In this document: piece by piece, positions 1-8,280 of the stretch
How the letters are laid out: the number at the start of each line of letters is the position of its first letter
Numbering within the stretch: the stretch's first letter is position 1
Source of the DNA: Micromonospora arida
GTDB lineage: Bacteria > Actinomycetota > Actinomycetes > Mycobacteriales > Micromonosporaceae
Direction of reading: 5' to 3'
NCBI RefSeq assembly: GCF_003857035.1
Contig: NZ_QGSY01000230.1
Coordinates: forward strand, 1-64,000
Length of the DNA stretch: 64,000 nucleotides
Position numbers and translations under genes: made by a program
Notes under the pieces: generated by a model
What the model was told of the DNA's origin: nothing
Databases searched by the model: none
What the model saw: only the letters and a program-made list of their open reading frames with translations

Positions 1-19
1 AGATGTGTATAAGAGACAG
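1..19. other. Nextera/Tn5 mosaic-end adapter remnant
   Basis: The first 19 bases read AGATGTGTATAAGAGACAG, the Tn5 mosaic end used in Nextera libraries. This is library adapter left on the contig, not genomic DNA. The first natural base is about position 20, and the left edge of the window is a contig end. Confidence 0.97.
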
Positions 20-148
20 GACCCGGGGTCGGACCCAGACCCGGGGTCGGACCCAGACCCGGGGTCGGACCCAGACCCAGGGTCGGACCCAGACCCGGGG
101 TGGGACCCAGACCCAGACCCAGACCCGGGGCCGGGGCCGGGGCCGGGG
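20..148. repeat. 18-bp GC-rich tandem repeat degrading into 6-bp units
   Basis: Five copies of an 18-bp unit (GACCCGGGGTCGGACCCA and close variants) run from 20 to 109. Two GACCCA units, a GACCCGGGG and three CCGGGG units follow up to 148. The G-runs could form quadruplex-like structure and probably stopped the assembly here. An open frame crosses the repeat but shows only repetitive R/T/G/P residues, so no gene is called. The true copy number cannot be known from a contig end. Confidence 0.9.
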
Positions 149-241
149 ATCTTGCCCGGGGCCCCGAGAGGGTGGTGATGCCGCAAACGAGTCAGCTCCA
201 AAGGGGGTCGCGGGAGTTAGGTCATCCACCGGTCGGCGGGG

Positions 242-262
242 TTGTCCACAGTGTTATCCACA
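242..262 (+). promoter_or_regulatory. Two DnaA boxes in direct orientation
   Basis: TTGTCCACA at 242-250, the form common in actinobacterial origins, is followed after 3 nt by TTATCCACA at 254-262, the canonical DnaA box. Both are on the plus strand, 50-70 nt before the GTG chosen for the HTH-acetyltransferase gene. Two boxes are too few for oriC. They may bind DnaA in a regulatory role, or be chance. Confidence 0.5.
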
Positions 263-312
263 GCTCGGCGCAGGGTGTTGATAGCTCGCTGACCAGCCGG
301 GAACATCGGCCT

Positions 313-1182
313 GTGACCGAGGCGAGTGACCACACCGACGAAGCCTGCGGAGCCGATCTCGGGCAGGCGCTCCGTGCGCTGCGTCGGCGGGCCGATCTGA
401 GTCAGCGACAGTTGGCCGAGAAATCCGGGGTGCCACAGCCGACGCTTGCCCGGATCGAGTCGGGGCGGGCGCTTGATCCCCGATTCCGGACAGTGGAACG
501 CCTCGTCCAGGCGGCGGGTGGGACGTTGGCCGTTGGCGTCCCACCAACCATCTCCGGCCTCACCGAACCCGCGCCGGTTCCGCACGACGACATGCGGGAC
601 GAGGCGGGCCGCCGATACCCGGCTCACCTGGACGTCTGGCCGGTCCACGAACCGCGGGACTGGCCCGGTGCCTGGTGGGCGGAGTGGTACCGGTTGCCGC
701 CCGAGCGGTATCCGCTCCCGCTGCCACCGGCCGCGTACGAGCTGAACCGGCGCTATCGCGACAACCGGCGGTGGGCCGCCGAGGTCCGGCGGACTGCGCA
801 GGTGCGCCGGGTGATCAGTGGCGACCTGCCGGCCACCTGCTGGCGATACGTCGCCGAGCTTCCCGACGGCACGCTGGTCGGTGAGCTGCGGGCCCATGAG
901 CGGAGCCCGTTCCTGGAGTTCGGCGAGTGGCATCCGAACATGCCGGAGCGGGAGATGGTGCTCGACGGCGTGCTTGTCGACGCCCGGTACCGGCGGTTGG
1001 GGCTCGGGCGTCGGTTGGTCACCGCGCTGGTGACTGCGATGCGCGAGGCGGGTATCGACGACGCGGTCGCTATCGCCGAGGGATCCGGCACCGACCTGCT
1101 GCTGGCGTGCGGCTTCGAGATCGAGGGACGCCGCCCAGCCGCACTGCGCCTGGGCCACCCGGCCAAACGCTACTTCTCCTGA
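313..1182 (+). CDS. HTH (XRE-type) / GNAT acetyltransferase fusion
   Basis: A 289-residue protein with an N-terminal XRE-like helix-turn-helix (about residues 15-70, containing RADLSQRQLAEKSGVPQPTLARI) and a C-terminal GNAT domain (about residues 170-285, with the acetyl-CoA loop pattern RRLGLGRRL). It probably combines DNA binding with acetyl transfer; the substrate is unknown. The frame is open upstream with in-frame starts at 100 and 178, but those stretches are repeat-derived or low complexity. GTG at 313 leaves about 15 residues before the HTH and has a weak GGGAA 9 nt upstream. The start is uncertain; the domain calls are firmer. Confidence 0.75.
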   Translation: MTEASDHTDEACGADLGQALRALRRRADLSQRQLAEKSGVPQPTLARIESGRALDPRFRTVERLVQAAGGTLAVGVPPTISGLTEPAPVPHDDMRDEAGRRYPAHLDVWPVHEPRDWPGAWWAEWYRLPPERYPLPLPPAAYELNRRYRDNRRWAAEVRRTAQVRRVISGDLPATCWRYVAELPDGTLVGELRAHERSPFLEFGEWHPNMPEREMVLDGVLVDARYRRLGLGRRLVTALVTAMREAGIDDAVAIAEGSGTDLLLACGFEIEGRRPAALRLGHPAKRYFS

Positions 1183-1204
1183 ACGTCGTCCGGGTCAGCG
1201 CAGC

Positions 1205-1236
1205 GCCGGCTCAGCGCGATGCCGGCTCAGCGCGAT
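1205..1236. repeat. Two tandem copies of a 16-bp unit
   Basis: GCCGGCTCAGCGCGAT occurs twice in tandem between the acetyltransferase stop and the futalosine hydrolase stop, followed by a partial third copy. It lies between convergent genes and may act in termination. Confidence 0.6.
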
Positions 1237-1241
1237 GCCGG

Positions 1242-1892
1242 TCAGCGCAGCGCCGGGGCTGCTGCGGTCAGGGCGGCCAGGGCTTCGCGCAGCCGCCAGG
1301 CGTCCCGGTCGCGGGGGCCGATCGGGTTGGAGATGGTGCGCAGTTCGGCGAAGGGCACCCCGGCCTGCGCCGCGGCGACCGCCACGCCGTACCCCTCCAT
1401 GGCTTCGGCAACCGCTTCCGGATGCCTCCGGCGCAGCTCGTCGGTGCTGGCCGTGGTGCCGGTGACGGTGCTGACCGTGAGCACCGGGCCGGCCGTGGCC
1501 GTCGGGAGGGCGGCTCGCAGTGCCGCGAGCAGACCCGGGTCCGCCGGCACCCTGCTGCCCGCGCCGAGCAGCGCGGGCGGCATGCCCAGCTCGTCGACCG
1601 GGATGAAGCCGTCGGGTGACTCCGCGCCCAGGTCGGCGGCGATGCTGGCGGTGCCGAGTACCGTGTCGCCGACCTCGGCCCGCCCGGTGAAGCCGCCGGC
1701 CACGCCGGCGCTGACGACCGCCCGGTACGGGCGGCCGGCGGCCTCGGCCAGCGCCAGCAGCCGGGCGGTGGCGGCACCGGCGACGGCCGGACCCACACCG
1801 ATCGGGGTGACGGTCACGGTGGGGTCGGTCAGCCCGGCGCGGACCGCGTCCGCCTCGGCAGGAACCGCAGTCACCACCAGCAGACCGGTCAC
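1242..1892 (-). CDS. mqnB: Futalosine hydrolase
   Basis: A 216-residue nucleoside-phosphorylase-fold hydrolase. It cleaves futalosine to dehypoxanthine futalosine and hypoxanthine in the futalosine route to menaquinone. Visible signatures are the N-terminal LLVVTAVPAEADAV strand, the SAGVAGGF loop, MEGYGVA around residue 165 and the C-terminal SNPIGPRDRDAW typical of MqnB. Its GTG start overlaps the stop of the upstream MFS gene by 4 nt (GTGA), so the two are probably translationally coupled. No other mqn genes are in the window. Confidence 0.92.
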   Translation of the reverse strand: MTGLLVVTAVPAEADAVRAGLTDPTVTVTPIGVGPAVAGAATARLLALAEAAGRPYRAVVSAGVAGGFTGRAEVGDTVLGTASIAADLGAESPDGFIPVDELGMPPALLGAGSRVPADPGLLAALRAALPTATAGPVLTVSTVTGTTASTDELRRRHPEAVAEAMEGYGVAVAAAQAGVPFAELRTISNPIGPRDRDAWRLREALAALTAAAPALR

Positions 1893-3490
1893 GAGAGTGA
1901 GCCGGGGGACTCGCGGCGGGTTTCGTCGTCGGCCCCGCCACCCGGGCCGCCAACGGCCGACGACGGGCGGTAGATGTGGTAGCCCGGCGGGGCGGGGCTC
2001 GGGTCGTCGTACTGCGGTGAGCTGGTCTGGGTCGGCGCCGGTGAGGTTGGTGTGGGGTCCCCGGGCTCGTCCGCCGGCTCGTCCTCGGTCAGCTCGTCGT
2101 CACCGAGCGGTCGGCCGGCCAGCTTCTCGCCGCGCAGCCGGGCGGCGGCCAGCACACCCCGGATCGCGGCCAGTACGCCGACCCCGGCGGCCACGGCGAT
2201 GCCCATCCGACCATCGAACGGCACCAGCCCGAGGCCGCCGCCGGCGACGAAGGCGAGCATCAGCACCGTCTCGGAGTGGGCGAAGGAGCTGGCGCGCAAC
2301 CGTTCCGGGATGCGCTCCTGGATCGAGGCGTCCACCGCCAGCTTCGCTACCCCGCTGGCCAGCGCGGCGACCAGGCAGAGCAGGGCGACCATCAGCAGCG
2401 AGAACTGGATGACGGCGAGCACCGCCACCCCGGCCACGATGATCATGCTGCTGGACTGGATGGCGGTCGGCCGGTGGATGCGCAGTCGGGTGCCGATGGC
2501 GGTGGCCAGGAAGGTGCCGACCGCGAGCGCGCCGCCGACCACGCCCAACGCCCACTCGGCGCCCAGATCCCGGCCGAACACCACTGTGGTCAGGTCGCCC
2601 TTCTTGATCGCGAAGGCGAGGAAGAGCAGCAGGAAGCCGTAGAGCGCGCGTAGCGTCGCCGCGCCGATCAGGGTGGCGATCACCAACCGGCCGGACGGTC
2701 GGCCCCGGCCCAGCGGTCGGTCGCCACGGCGGCGGCCCAGCGCGCGCAGTGGCCGAGGGACGCGCTCCGGTGGCTCCGAGTCGGCCTTCGGCGGCAGCCG
2801 CAACGAGATCACCATGCCGACCAGGAAGATCAACGACGCGACCCTCAGCGGCCACTGCGGCCCGAACCAGAACGCGGCCAACCCGATCGGTGCCACCAGT
2901 GCACCCGCGACCGTGCCGTAGACGCTGGCCCGGGCACCCACCTGGGACAGGCCGAGCCCTTCCGGCAGCAACCGGGGCACCGCCGCGGAGCGGGCCACGC
3001 CGTACGCCCGGGAGAGCGCGAGCACCCCGAACGCGGCCGGGTAGAGCCCGAACCCGTGGATGTAGTCGGAGATCAACCAGGCCAGGAAGGCGCGTCCGAG
3101 CATCGTCGCGGCCAGGGCGTACCGCCGGCCGTGCCGGAAGTGATCCAGCAGCGGACCCACCACCGGGGCGAGCATCGCGAACGGCACCATGGTCACCAGC
3201 AGGTAGAGCGCCACCTTGCTGCGGGCCTCGCCGAGCGGCACGTTGAAGAAGATCGTGCCGGCCAGACCGATGGCGATCAGGGTGTCGCCGGCACAGGAGA
3301 GCGCGTGCAGGTCGAACAGGCGAACCATGCCGACCTCGCCGCCGGCACCCCGGGCCCGGGCCCGCCCGGCCCGGCGGGTCACCCAGCGACCGCTGCCCAC
3401 CGAACCGCGCAACAGCAGACGGACTGCGCGAATGCCGGTGCCGACGGTCCGCCCGAGGACGGAACGCCCGGAGCGGGAGTACGACGGCAT
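1889..3490 (-). CDS. MFS transporter
   Basis: A 533-residue membrane protein with about 12 hydrophobic segments from roughly residue 65 to 450. It ends in an acidic, Pro/Ser-rich cytoplasmic tail of about 80 residues (ELTEDEPADEPGDP and onward). The fold and length fit the major facilitator superfamily; the substrate is unknown. ATG at 3490 is preferred because GAGGA lies 8 nt upstream; ATG at 3499 is possible. An open frame extends to 3745 but runs across the divergent DUF3027 gene. The 3' end overlaps futalosine hydrolase by 4 nt, so it leads a two-gene operon. Confidence 0.85.
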   Translation of the reverse strand: MPSYSRSGRSVLGRTVGTGIRAVRLLLRGSVGSGRWVTRRAGRARARGAGGEVGMVRLFDLHALSCAGDTLIAIGLAGTIFFNVPLGEARSKVALYLLVTMVPFAMLAPVVGPLLDHFRHGRRYALAATMLGRAFLAWLISDYIHGFGLYPAAFGVLALSRAYGVARSAAVPRLLPEGLGLSQVGARASVYGTVAGALVAPIGLAAFWFGPQWPLRVASLIFLVGMVISLRLPPKADSEPPERVPRPLRALGRRRGDRPLGRGRPSGRLVIATLIGAATLRALYGFLLLFLAFAIKKGDLTTVVFGRDLGAEWALGVVGGALAVGTFLATAIGTRLRIHRPTAIQSSSMIIVAGVAVLAVIQFSLLMVALLCLVAALASGVAKLAVDASIQERIPERLRASSFAHSETVLMLAFVAGGGLGLVPFDGRMGIAVAAGVGVLAAIRGVLAAARLRGEKLAGRPLGDDELTEDEPADEPGDPTPTSPAPTQTSSPQYDDPSPAPPGYHIYRPSSAVGGPGGGADDETRRESPGSLS

Positions 3491-3596
3491 GTGCACCATC
3501 CTCGCCCATCTGATCCGGGTACGCCGCACCACCGCTGGGAAAGGTTCCCCGGGAGTCCCTGTCACCCCTGCGAGGCGCATGGGGAACAATGGTCGG

Positions 3597-4418
3597 GTGA
3601 CCAGGCCCGTCTCCACCCGTGCCGCCCGTCTCGACCAGGTCTGCGCCGCCGCCGTCGAGGTGGCCCGCGCCGGCATCACCGAGGTGGACGCCGACGACGT
3701 CGGCGACCACCTGCAGGTCGTGGCCGAGGGTGATCGGCTGGTCACCCACTACTTCGAATGTCGCCTCGCCGGGTACAACGGCTGGCGGTGGGCGGTCACC
3801 GTCACCCGGGTGCCGCGCAGCAAGACGGTGACCATCTGCGAGACGGTGTTGCTGCCCGGCCCGGACGCGCTGCTCGCGCCCGGTTGGCTGCCCTGGCAGG
3901 AGCGGCTCAAGCCGGGCGACCTGGGTCCGGGTGACCTGCTCCCGACCTCGCCCGACGACGATCGACTGGTTCCCGGTTACCTGCTCTCCGACGACCCGGC
4001 GGTGGAGGAGACGGCGTGGGAGATGGGCCTCGGGCGCGCCCGCGTGCTCTCCCGGGAGGGCCGCATCGACACGGCGCAGCGCTGGTACGAAGGTGACCAC
4101 GGCCCCGCCGCGGCCATCTCGACCGCCGCACCGTCCGCCGCCCGCTGCGGCACCTGCGGCTTCTATCTGCCGCTGGCCGGTGCGATGCGGCAGGCCTTCG
4201 GGGCGTGCGGCAACTTCTACGCCCCGGACGACGGCCGGGTGGTGAGCGCCGATCACGGGTGCGGCGCGCACTCCGAGACGTTGATCGAGGCGGCCGAGAC
4301 CGCGGTCGACGAGCTGCCCACGGTGTACGACGACAGTGCGGTGGAGGCCATGTCGGTCAGCCGGGCTTTGGGCTCGGTGGAGGCCGCTGAGCCGGCGGAG
4401 CCGTACGGGCACTCCTGA
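3597..4418 (+). CDS. DUF3027 domain protein
   Basis: A 273-residue conserved actinobacterial protein of unknown function. The N-terminal half resembles a small alpha/beta domain (YFECRLAGYNGWRWAVTV). The C-terminal half carries a likely metal site: CGTCGFYLPL, then GACGNFYAP and HGCGAHSE. GTG at 3597 follows the end of a non-coding stretch. An in-frame ATG at 3579 is an alternative. It is transcribed divergently from the MFS-mqnB pair. Function is not inferable beyond the family. Confidence 0.85.
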   Translation: MTRPVSTRAARLDQVCAAAVEVARAGITEVDADDVGDHLQVVAEGDRLVTHYFECRLAGYNGWRWAVTVTRVPRSKTVTICETVLLPGPDALLAPGWLPWQERLKPGDLGPGDLLPTSPDDDRLVPGYLLSDDPAVEETAWEMGLGRARVLSREGRIDTAQRWYEGDHGPAAAISTAAPSAARCGTCGFYLPLAGAMRQAFGACGNFYAPDDGRVVSADHGCGAHSETLIEAAETAVDELPTVYDDSAVEAMSVSRALGSVEAAEPAEPYGHS

Positions 4419-4451
4419 TCGTCCGCGCCGGAGTGCTCCGGCGCGCCCAGC

Positions 4452-4697
4452 TCACCTCGCGCGGCGGCGGCGTCTGTTGGCGTCGTGCCGCATCATCACG
4501 GCGAGGCCCGGGAAACCCCACAGGAAGCCGGCGAGGCAGGTCCAGAGCCAGTTCTGGTGGCCGTGGTCGGTCAGCCAGCCCCGGAAGAAGATCAGCAGGA
4601 CCAGCCCTGCCACCGCCCACGCGATCAACCCGGCGAGGGCGAACGGCACCATCGGCGGATCCAGTGGTGCGGGCCGCGGTGGCTGCTCGTTCGGCAT
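4452..4697 (-). CDS. DUF2530 small membrane protein
   Basis: An 81-residue protein with two transmembrane segments (about residues 17-38 and 50-68) and a basic C-terminus. It matches the actinobacterial DUF2530 family; function is unknown. On the minus strand TACGCT sits 6 nt before the ATG with no Shine-Dalgarno sequence, indicating a leaderless transcript. It converges with the DUF3027 gene and diverges from the purine permease. Confidence 0.82.
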   Translation of the reverse strand: MPNEQPPRPAPLDPPMVPFALAGLIAWAVAGLVLLIFFRGWLTDHGHQNWLWTCLAGFLWGFPGLAVMMRHDANRRRRRAR

Positions 4698-4785
4698 TCG
4701 GCAAGCGTACGGGATCTACTTCCCCTGCCCACCGACGATCTGGGACGATGCGCGCGACAACTGGAAGATCACCTGCGAGGACCTG

Positions 4786-6264
4786 ATGGCCGTAGCGCCG
4801 CCCGAGAACGGCACACCTCCCAACCCCGCTCATCCGCGTAACGGTTTCGACCGTTTCTTCGAGATCTCCGCCCGTGGCTCGACGTTGAGCCGTGAGGTAC
4901 GCGGAGGCCTGGCGACCTTCTTCACGATGGCGTACATCGTGGTGCTCAACCCGCTGATCCTGGGCGGCGCCGTCGACGGTGACGGCAAGAGCCTCCCGAT
5001 TCCCGCCCTGGCTGCGGCGACCGCGCTGGTTGCCGGCCTGATGACCATCCTGATGGGTGTGGTCGGCCGGTTCCCGCTGGCGCTCGCCGCCGGTCTGGGT
5101 GTCAACGCCCTGGTGGCGTACGAGATCGCCCCCGAGATGACCTGGGCCGACGCGATGGGCCTGGTGGTGATCGAGGGTGTGATCATCGCGGTGCTGGTGC
5201 TGACCGGCCTGCGGACCGCTGTGTTCCGCTCGGTGCCGACCCAGATGAAGAGCGCGATCGGCGTCGGCATCGGTCTGTTCCTGACCATCATCGGCCTGGT
5301 GGACGCCGGCTTCGTCCGGCGCATCCCGGATGATGCCAACACCACCGTTCCGGTCGGCCTGGGCATCGGCGGCAAGCTGGTGAGCTGGCCGATGCTGGTC
5401 TTCGTGGTGGGCCTGCTGATCACGCTGGTGCTGGTGGTCCGTCGGGTGAAGGGCGCGATCCTGATCGGCATCCTTGCCTCGACGGTGCTTGCGGTGATCG
5501 TGGAGGCGATCGGCAACATCGGCCCGTCGTTCGTCAACGGTCAGCCCAACCCGAAGGGCTGGTCGCTGAACGTGCCGGAGCTGCCGAAGACGGTGGTCGA
5601 CCTGCCGGACCTGTCGCTGCTCGGCAAGTTCAACGTGCTGGACTCGTGGGGCCGGGCCGGTTGGCTGGTCGTGCTGATGTTCATCTTCACGCTCTTGATC
5701 ACGGACTTCTTCGACACCATGGGCACGATGGTCGCGGTCGGCCAGGAGGGCGGCCTGCTCGACGAGCAGGGCACGCCGCCGAAGGCCAAGGAGATCCTGC
5801 TGGTCGACTCGATCGCGGCGGCGGCCGGCGGTGCGGCCAGCACCTCCAGCAACACGTCGTACATCGAGAGCGCCGCCGGTGTCGCGGAGGGTGCCCGGAC
5901 CGGCGTGGCCAACCTGGTCACCGGCGCGCTCTTCCTGCTCGCGATGTTCCTGGCGCCGCTGGTCCTGATCGTGCCGTTCGAGGCGGCGTCGACGGCCCTG
6001 GTGGTGGTCGGGTTCCTGATGATGACCGCGGTGCGGACGATCGACTGGTCCGACTACGAGATCGCCATTCCGGCGTTCCTCACCATCGTGCTGATGCCGT
6101 TCACCTACTCGATCTCCAACGGGATCGGCGCTGGTCTGATCACCTTCGTGGTGGTCAAGCTGGCACGGGGCAAGGCCCGGGAGATCCACCCGTTGCTGTA
6201 CGGGGTAGCGGTGCTGTTCGTGCTGTACTTCCTGCGTGGGCCGATCGAGTCCCTGGTGCTCTGA
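4786..6264 (+). CDS. NCS2-family purine permease (AzgA/PbuG-like)
   Basis: A 492-residue polytopic membrane protein with about 12-14 membrane segments. Motifs of the AzgA/PbuG branch are visible: GLGVNALVAYEIAPEMTWADA near residue 105 and FFDTMGTMVAVGQEGG near residue 310. Members import guanine, hypoxanthine, adenine or xanthine with protons. ATG at 4786 has GCGAGG 6-7 nt upstream; the longer open frame to 4336 crosses the DUF2530 gene. A strong terminator follows at 6273-6304. Exact substrate is unproven. Confidence 0.92.
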   Translation: MAVAPPENGTPPNPAHPRNGFDRFFEISARGSTLSREVRGGLATFFTMAYIVVLNPLILGGAVDGDGKSLPIPALAAATALVAGLMTILMGVVGRFPLALAAGLGVNALVAYEIAPEMTWADAMGLVVIEGVIIAVLVLTGLRTAVFRSVPTQMKSAIGVGIGLFLTIIGLVDAGFVRRIPDDANTTVPVGLGIGGKLVSWPMLVFVVGLLITLVLVVRRVKGAILIGILASTVLAVIVEAIGNIGPSFVNGQPNPKGWSLNVPELPKTVVDLPDLSLLGKFNVLDSWGRAGWLVVLMFIFTLLITDFFDTMGTMVAVGQEGGLLDEQGTPPKAKEILLVDSIAAAAGGAASTSSNTSYIESAAGVAEGARTGVANLVTGALFLLAMFLAPLVLIVPFEAASTALVVVGFLMMTAVRTIDWSDYEIAIPAFLTIVLMPFTYSISNGIGAGLITFVVVKLARGKAREIHPLLYGVAVLFVLYFLRGPIESLVL

Positions 6265-6272
6265 GGCACGTT

Positions 6273-6304
6273 CGGGCGGGGAGTCGATCAGGATTCCCCG
6301 CCCG
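6273..6304 (+). terminator. Hairpin terminator after the purine permease
   Basis: A perfect 10-bp stem (CGGGCGGGGA / TCCCCGCCCG) with a 12-nt loop starts 8 nt after the permease stop codon. There is no T-tract, as is usual in these genomes. Confidence 0.8.
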
Positions 6305-6323
6305 TACCATCTGAATCCCCTCG

Positions 6324-6360
6324 TGAGCCTGGTCATAACGGATGTCGTTAGCCAGGCTCA
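6324..6360. promoter_or_regulatory. Large dyad upstream of the MarR gene
   Basis: TGAGCCTGG (6324-6332) and CCAGGCTCA (6352-6360) are perfect 9-bp arms. Nested inside is TAACG-GATGT-CGTTA (6336-6350), a second 5-bp dyad. It lies 19 nt before the MarR start and overlaps the expected -35 area, so a MarR operator is likelier than a terminator. Confidence 0.6.
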
Positions 6361-6361
6361 T

Positions 6362-6376
6362 TAGTTAAGCTAACTA
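6362..6376. promoter_or_regulatory. MarR operator overlapping the -10 box
   Basis: TAGTTA-AGC-TAACTA is a perfect 15-bp interrupted palindrome ending 2 nt before the GTG at 6379. TAAGCT inside it (6366-6371) is a good -10 box 7 nt before the start, so the transcript should be leaderless. Binding here would block RNA polymerase and autorepress the MarR-MFS operon. Confidence 0.7.
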
Positions 6377-6378
6377 CT

Positions 6379-6828
6379 GTGACGGAGCGGACGGTGACGG
6401 CGGAACGCGTGCCACCGGCGCAGCTGGCTCCCCAGCTGCGTGATGCGATCACCCGACTCAACCGACGGGTCCGACAGGCCCGACCGGTCGGCGACCTCAC
6501 GGTCACCCAGGTCTCCGCGCTCACCAGCCTGCGGCTGGCGGGCGCGATGACACCCCGTGAGCTGGCCGATGTGGAGCGGGTGCAGCCGCCGACGATGACC
6601 AAGATCGTTGGGAAGTTGGAAGACCGCGGCCTCGTGCGGCGGACACCCCATCCGACCGACGGGCGGCAGGTCATCCTCGCGGCGACCGAAGGAGGGCAGG
6701 CCGTGCTCGACCAGTTCGAGCGGGCCCGCGACGAGTGGTTGGCCCACCGGCTGGCCGCACTCGACGAGGACGAACGCGAGACCCTGCAGAGGGCCGCCGA
6801 GATTCTTCAGCAGCTCGCTCGCGCCTGA
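6379..6828 (+). CDS. MarR-family transcriptional regulator
   Basis: A 149-residue winged-helix repressor. The recognition region reads MTPRELADVERVQPPTMTKIVGKLEDRGLVRR (in pieces around residues 55-90) followed by the wing PTDGRQVILAAT. It probably represses itself and the MFS gene 72 nt downstream; the two dyads just upstream fit this. The inducing ligand is not deducible. The transcript appears leaderless. Confidence 0.9.
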   Translation: MTERTVTAERVPPAQLAPQLRDAITRLNRRVRQARPVGDLTVTQVSALTSLRLAGAMTPRELADVERVQPPTMTKIVGKLEDRGLVRRTPHPTDGRQVILAATEGGQAVLDQFERARDEWLAHRLAALDEDERETLQRAAEILQQLARA

Positions 6829-6900
6829 GCCGTACCCGCGCCACCGGGTCCGTGCCGTCACGTGTCGATGACGCGTACGTCCGGAGGAGGCGCACCAAGA

Positions 6901-8184
6901 GTGCAGGCGAAGCTGAGCACGATGTTCCAGTCCCTACAGGTCCGCAACTACCGCCTCTTCGCATCCGGGCAGCTGATCAAGTTGATCGGCGTCTGGATGA
7001 TGTTCATCGCCCAGGACTGGCTCGTCCTCGAGCTCTCCAACAACTCGGCGACCGCGCTCGGCGTGGTCACCGCCTGCCAGTTCACCCCGGTGCTCCTGCT
7101 CACCCTGCTCTCCGGCCGGCTCGCCGACCGGTACGACAAGCGGGTGCTGCTCTTCGCCGCCAACGCCTTCTGGAGCCTGCTGGCGCTCGGCATGGCGGTG
7201 CTGGTCCTCACCGACCTGGTGCAGCTCTGGCACGTTTTCGCCTTCGCCGCGCTGCTCGGCACGGCCAACGCGGTGGAGACCCCGGTCCGGCAGGCGTTCG
7301 TCTCCGAACTGGTCGGCACGCCGCTGCTGCCCAACGCGCTGTCGCTCAACGCCGCCGTGTTCAACTCCGCCCGGATCGTCGGCCCGGCCGTCGCCGGCCT
7401 GGCCATCGCCGCGTTCGACGTGGGCCCGGTCTTCCTCTTCACCGCCCTCAGCTCGGTCGCGCCCCTGGTCAACGTGGTCCGGATGCGTACGACCGAGTTG
7501 CACCGCGACGCCCTGCTGCCCCGTGACGAGCGGGCGTCCGCAAAGGTCGTCGACGGGCTGCGGTACGTGTGGCGCCGCCCCGACCTGCTGCTGCCGATGG
7601 CGATCATGTCGGTGATCGGCATGTCGCTGTTCAACTTCCAGCTCACCCTGGCCGCGTTGGCGAAGACGGTCTTCCACACCGGCGCCGCCTCCTTCGGCCT
7701 GTTCAGCACGGCGCTGGCCGTCGGCGCGCTCGGAGGCGCGCTCAGTGGCACCGGTCGGCGTAGCCGCCCGTCGGTGTGGCTGGTGCTCGGCGCGGCGATC
7801 GCCTGCGCCAGCTTCGGCACCCTGGTCGGCCTCTCCACGGCGTACTGGCTGGTCGTGGCGCTGCTGGTGCCGACCGGCTTCTGCATGGTCTTCTTCGCTC
7901 AGGCCGCCAACCAGCGGATCCAGATGGGCGTCGACGCGGCGTTCCGGGGACGGGTGATGGCCCTGTGGGTGCTGGTGTTCCTGGGCACCAACCCCGTCGG
8001 CGCGCCGCTGATCGGCTGGGTCGCCGAGCACTACGGTGCCGGTGCCAGCATCTGGATGGGCGGGCTCATCTCGCTGGCCGCCGCGGTGATCGCCCTCACC
8101 TGGCAGCTCCGCCACTCCGGTGCCCGGCTGCGATTCCGGGTGCTGCCGATGCCCCGTTTCTACGTCACCTCCACCGACTGCTGA
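6901..8184 (+). CDS. MFS efflux transporter
   Basis: A 427-residue MFS protein of the EntS/MFS_3 type with about 12 membrane segments. LSGRLADRYDKRVLL around residue 75 is the loop 2-3 signature and NALSLNAAVFNSARIVGPAVAG is typical of this branch. GTG at 6901 is preferred because GGAGGAGG lies 10 nt upstream; GTG 6862 and ATG 6868 are in frame but lack a ribosome site. With the MarR gene before it, this is probably an inducible export pump for a toxic compound. Confidence 0.88.
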   Translation: MQAKLSTMFQSLQVRNYRLFASGQLIKLIGVWMMFIAQDWLVLELSNNSATALGVVTACQFTPVLLLTLLSGRLADRYDKRVLLFAANAFWSLLALGMAVLVLTDLVQLWHVFAFAALLGTANAVETPVRQAFVSELVGTPLLPNALSLNAAVFNSARIVGPAVAGLAIAAFDVGPVFLFTALSSVAPLVNVVRMRTTELHRDALLPRDERASAKVVDGLRYVWRRPDLLLPMAIMSVIGMSLFNFQLTLAALAKTVFHTGAASFGLFSTALAVGALGGALSGTGRRSRPSVWLVLGAAIACASFGTLVGLSTAYWLVVALLVPTGFCMVFFAQAANQRIQMGVDAAFRGRVMALWVLVFLGTNPVGAPLIGWVAEHYGAGASIWMGGLISLAAAVIALTWQLRHSGARLRFRVLPMPRFYVTSTDC

Positions 8185-8280
8185 GGTTTACCACCGGCGC
8201 CGGCCGCGTCCGGTTGCGCGGATCCCGCGGATGCGGCGAAACCGGTGGCAGGGTGGCACGGTGGGGCTTAGCGTCGATAC

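Noticed and set aside
242..262. Chromosomal origin oriC
   Set aside because: Only two DnaA boxes are present, and dnaA, dnaN and recF are not nearby.
3..281. Arg/Thr/Gln repeat protein of 92 codons at the contig start
   Set aside because: Its first codons come from adapter sequence and the rest is the translated tandem repeat.
4357..6336. 659-codon open frame antisense to the purine permease
   Set aside because: Its sequence is a frame shadow of the GC-rich permease, with no domain and no ribosome site.
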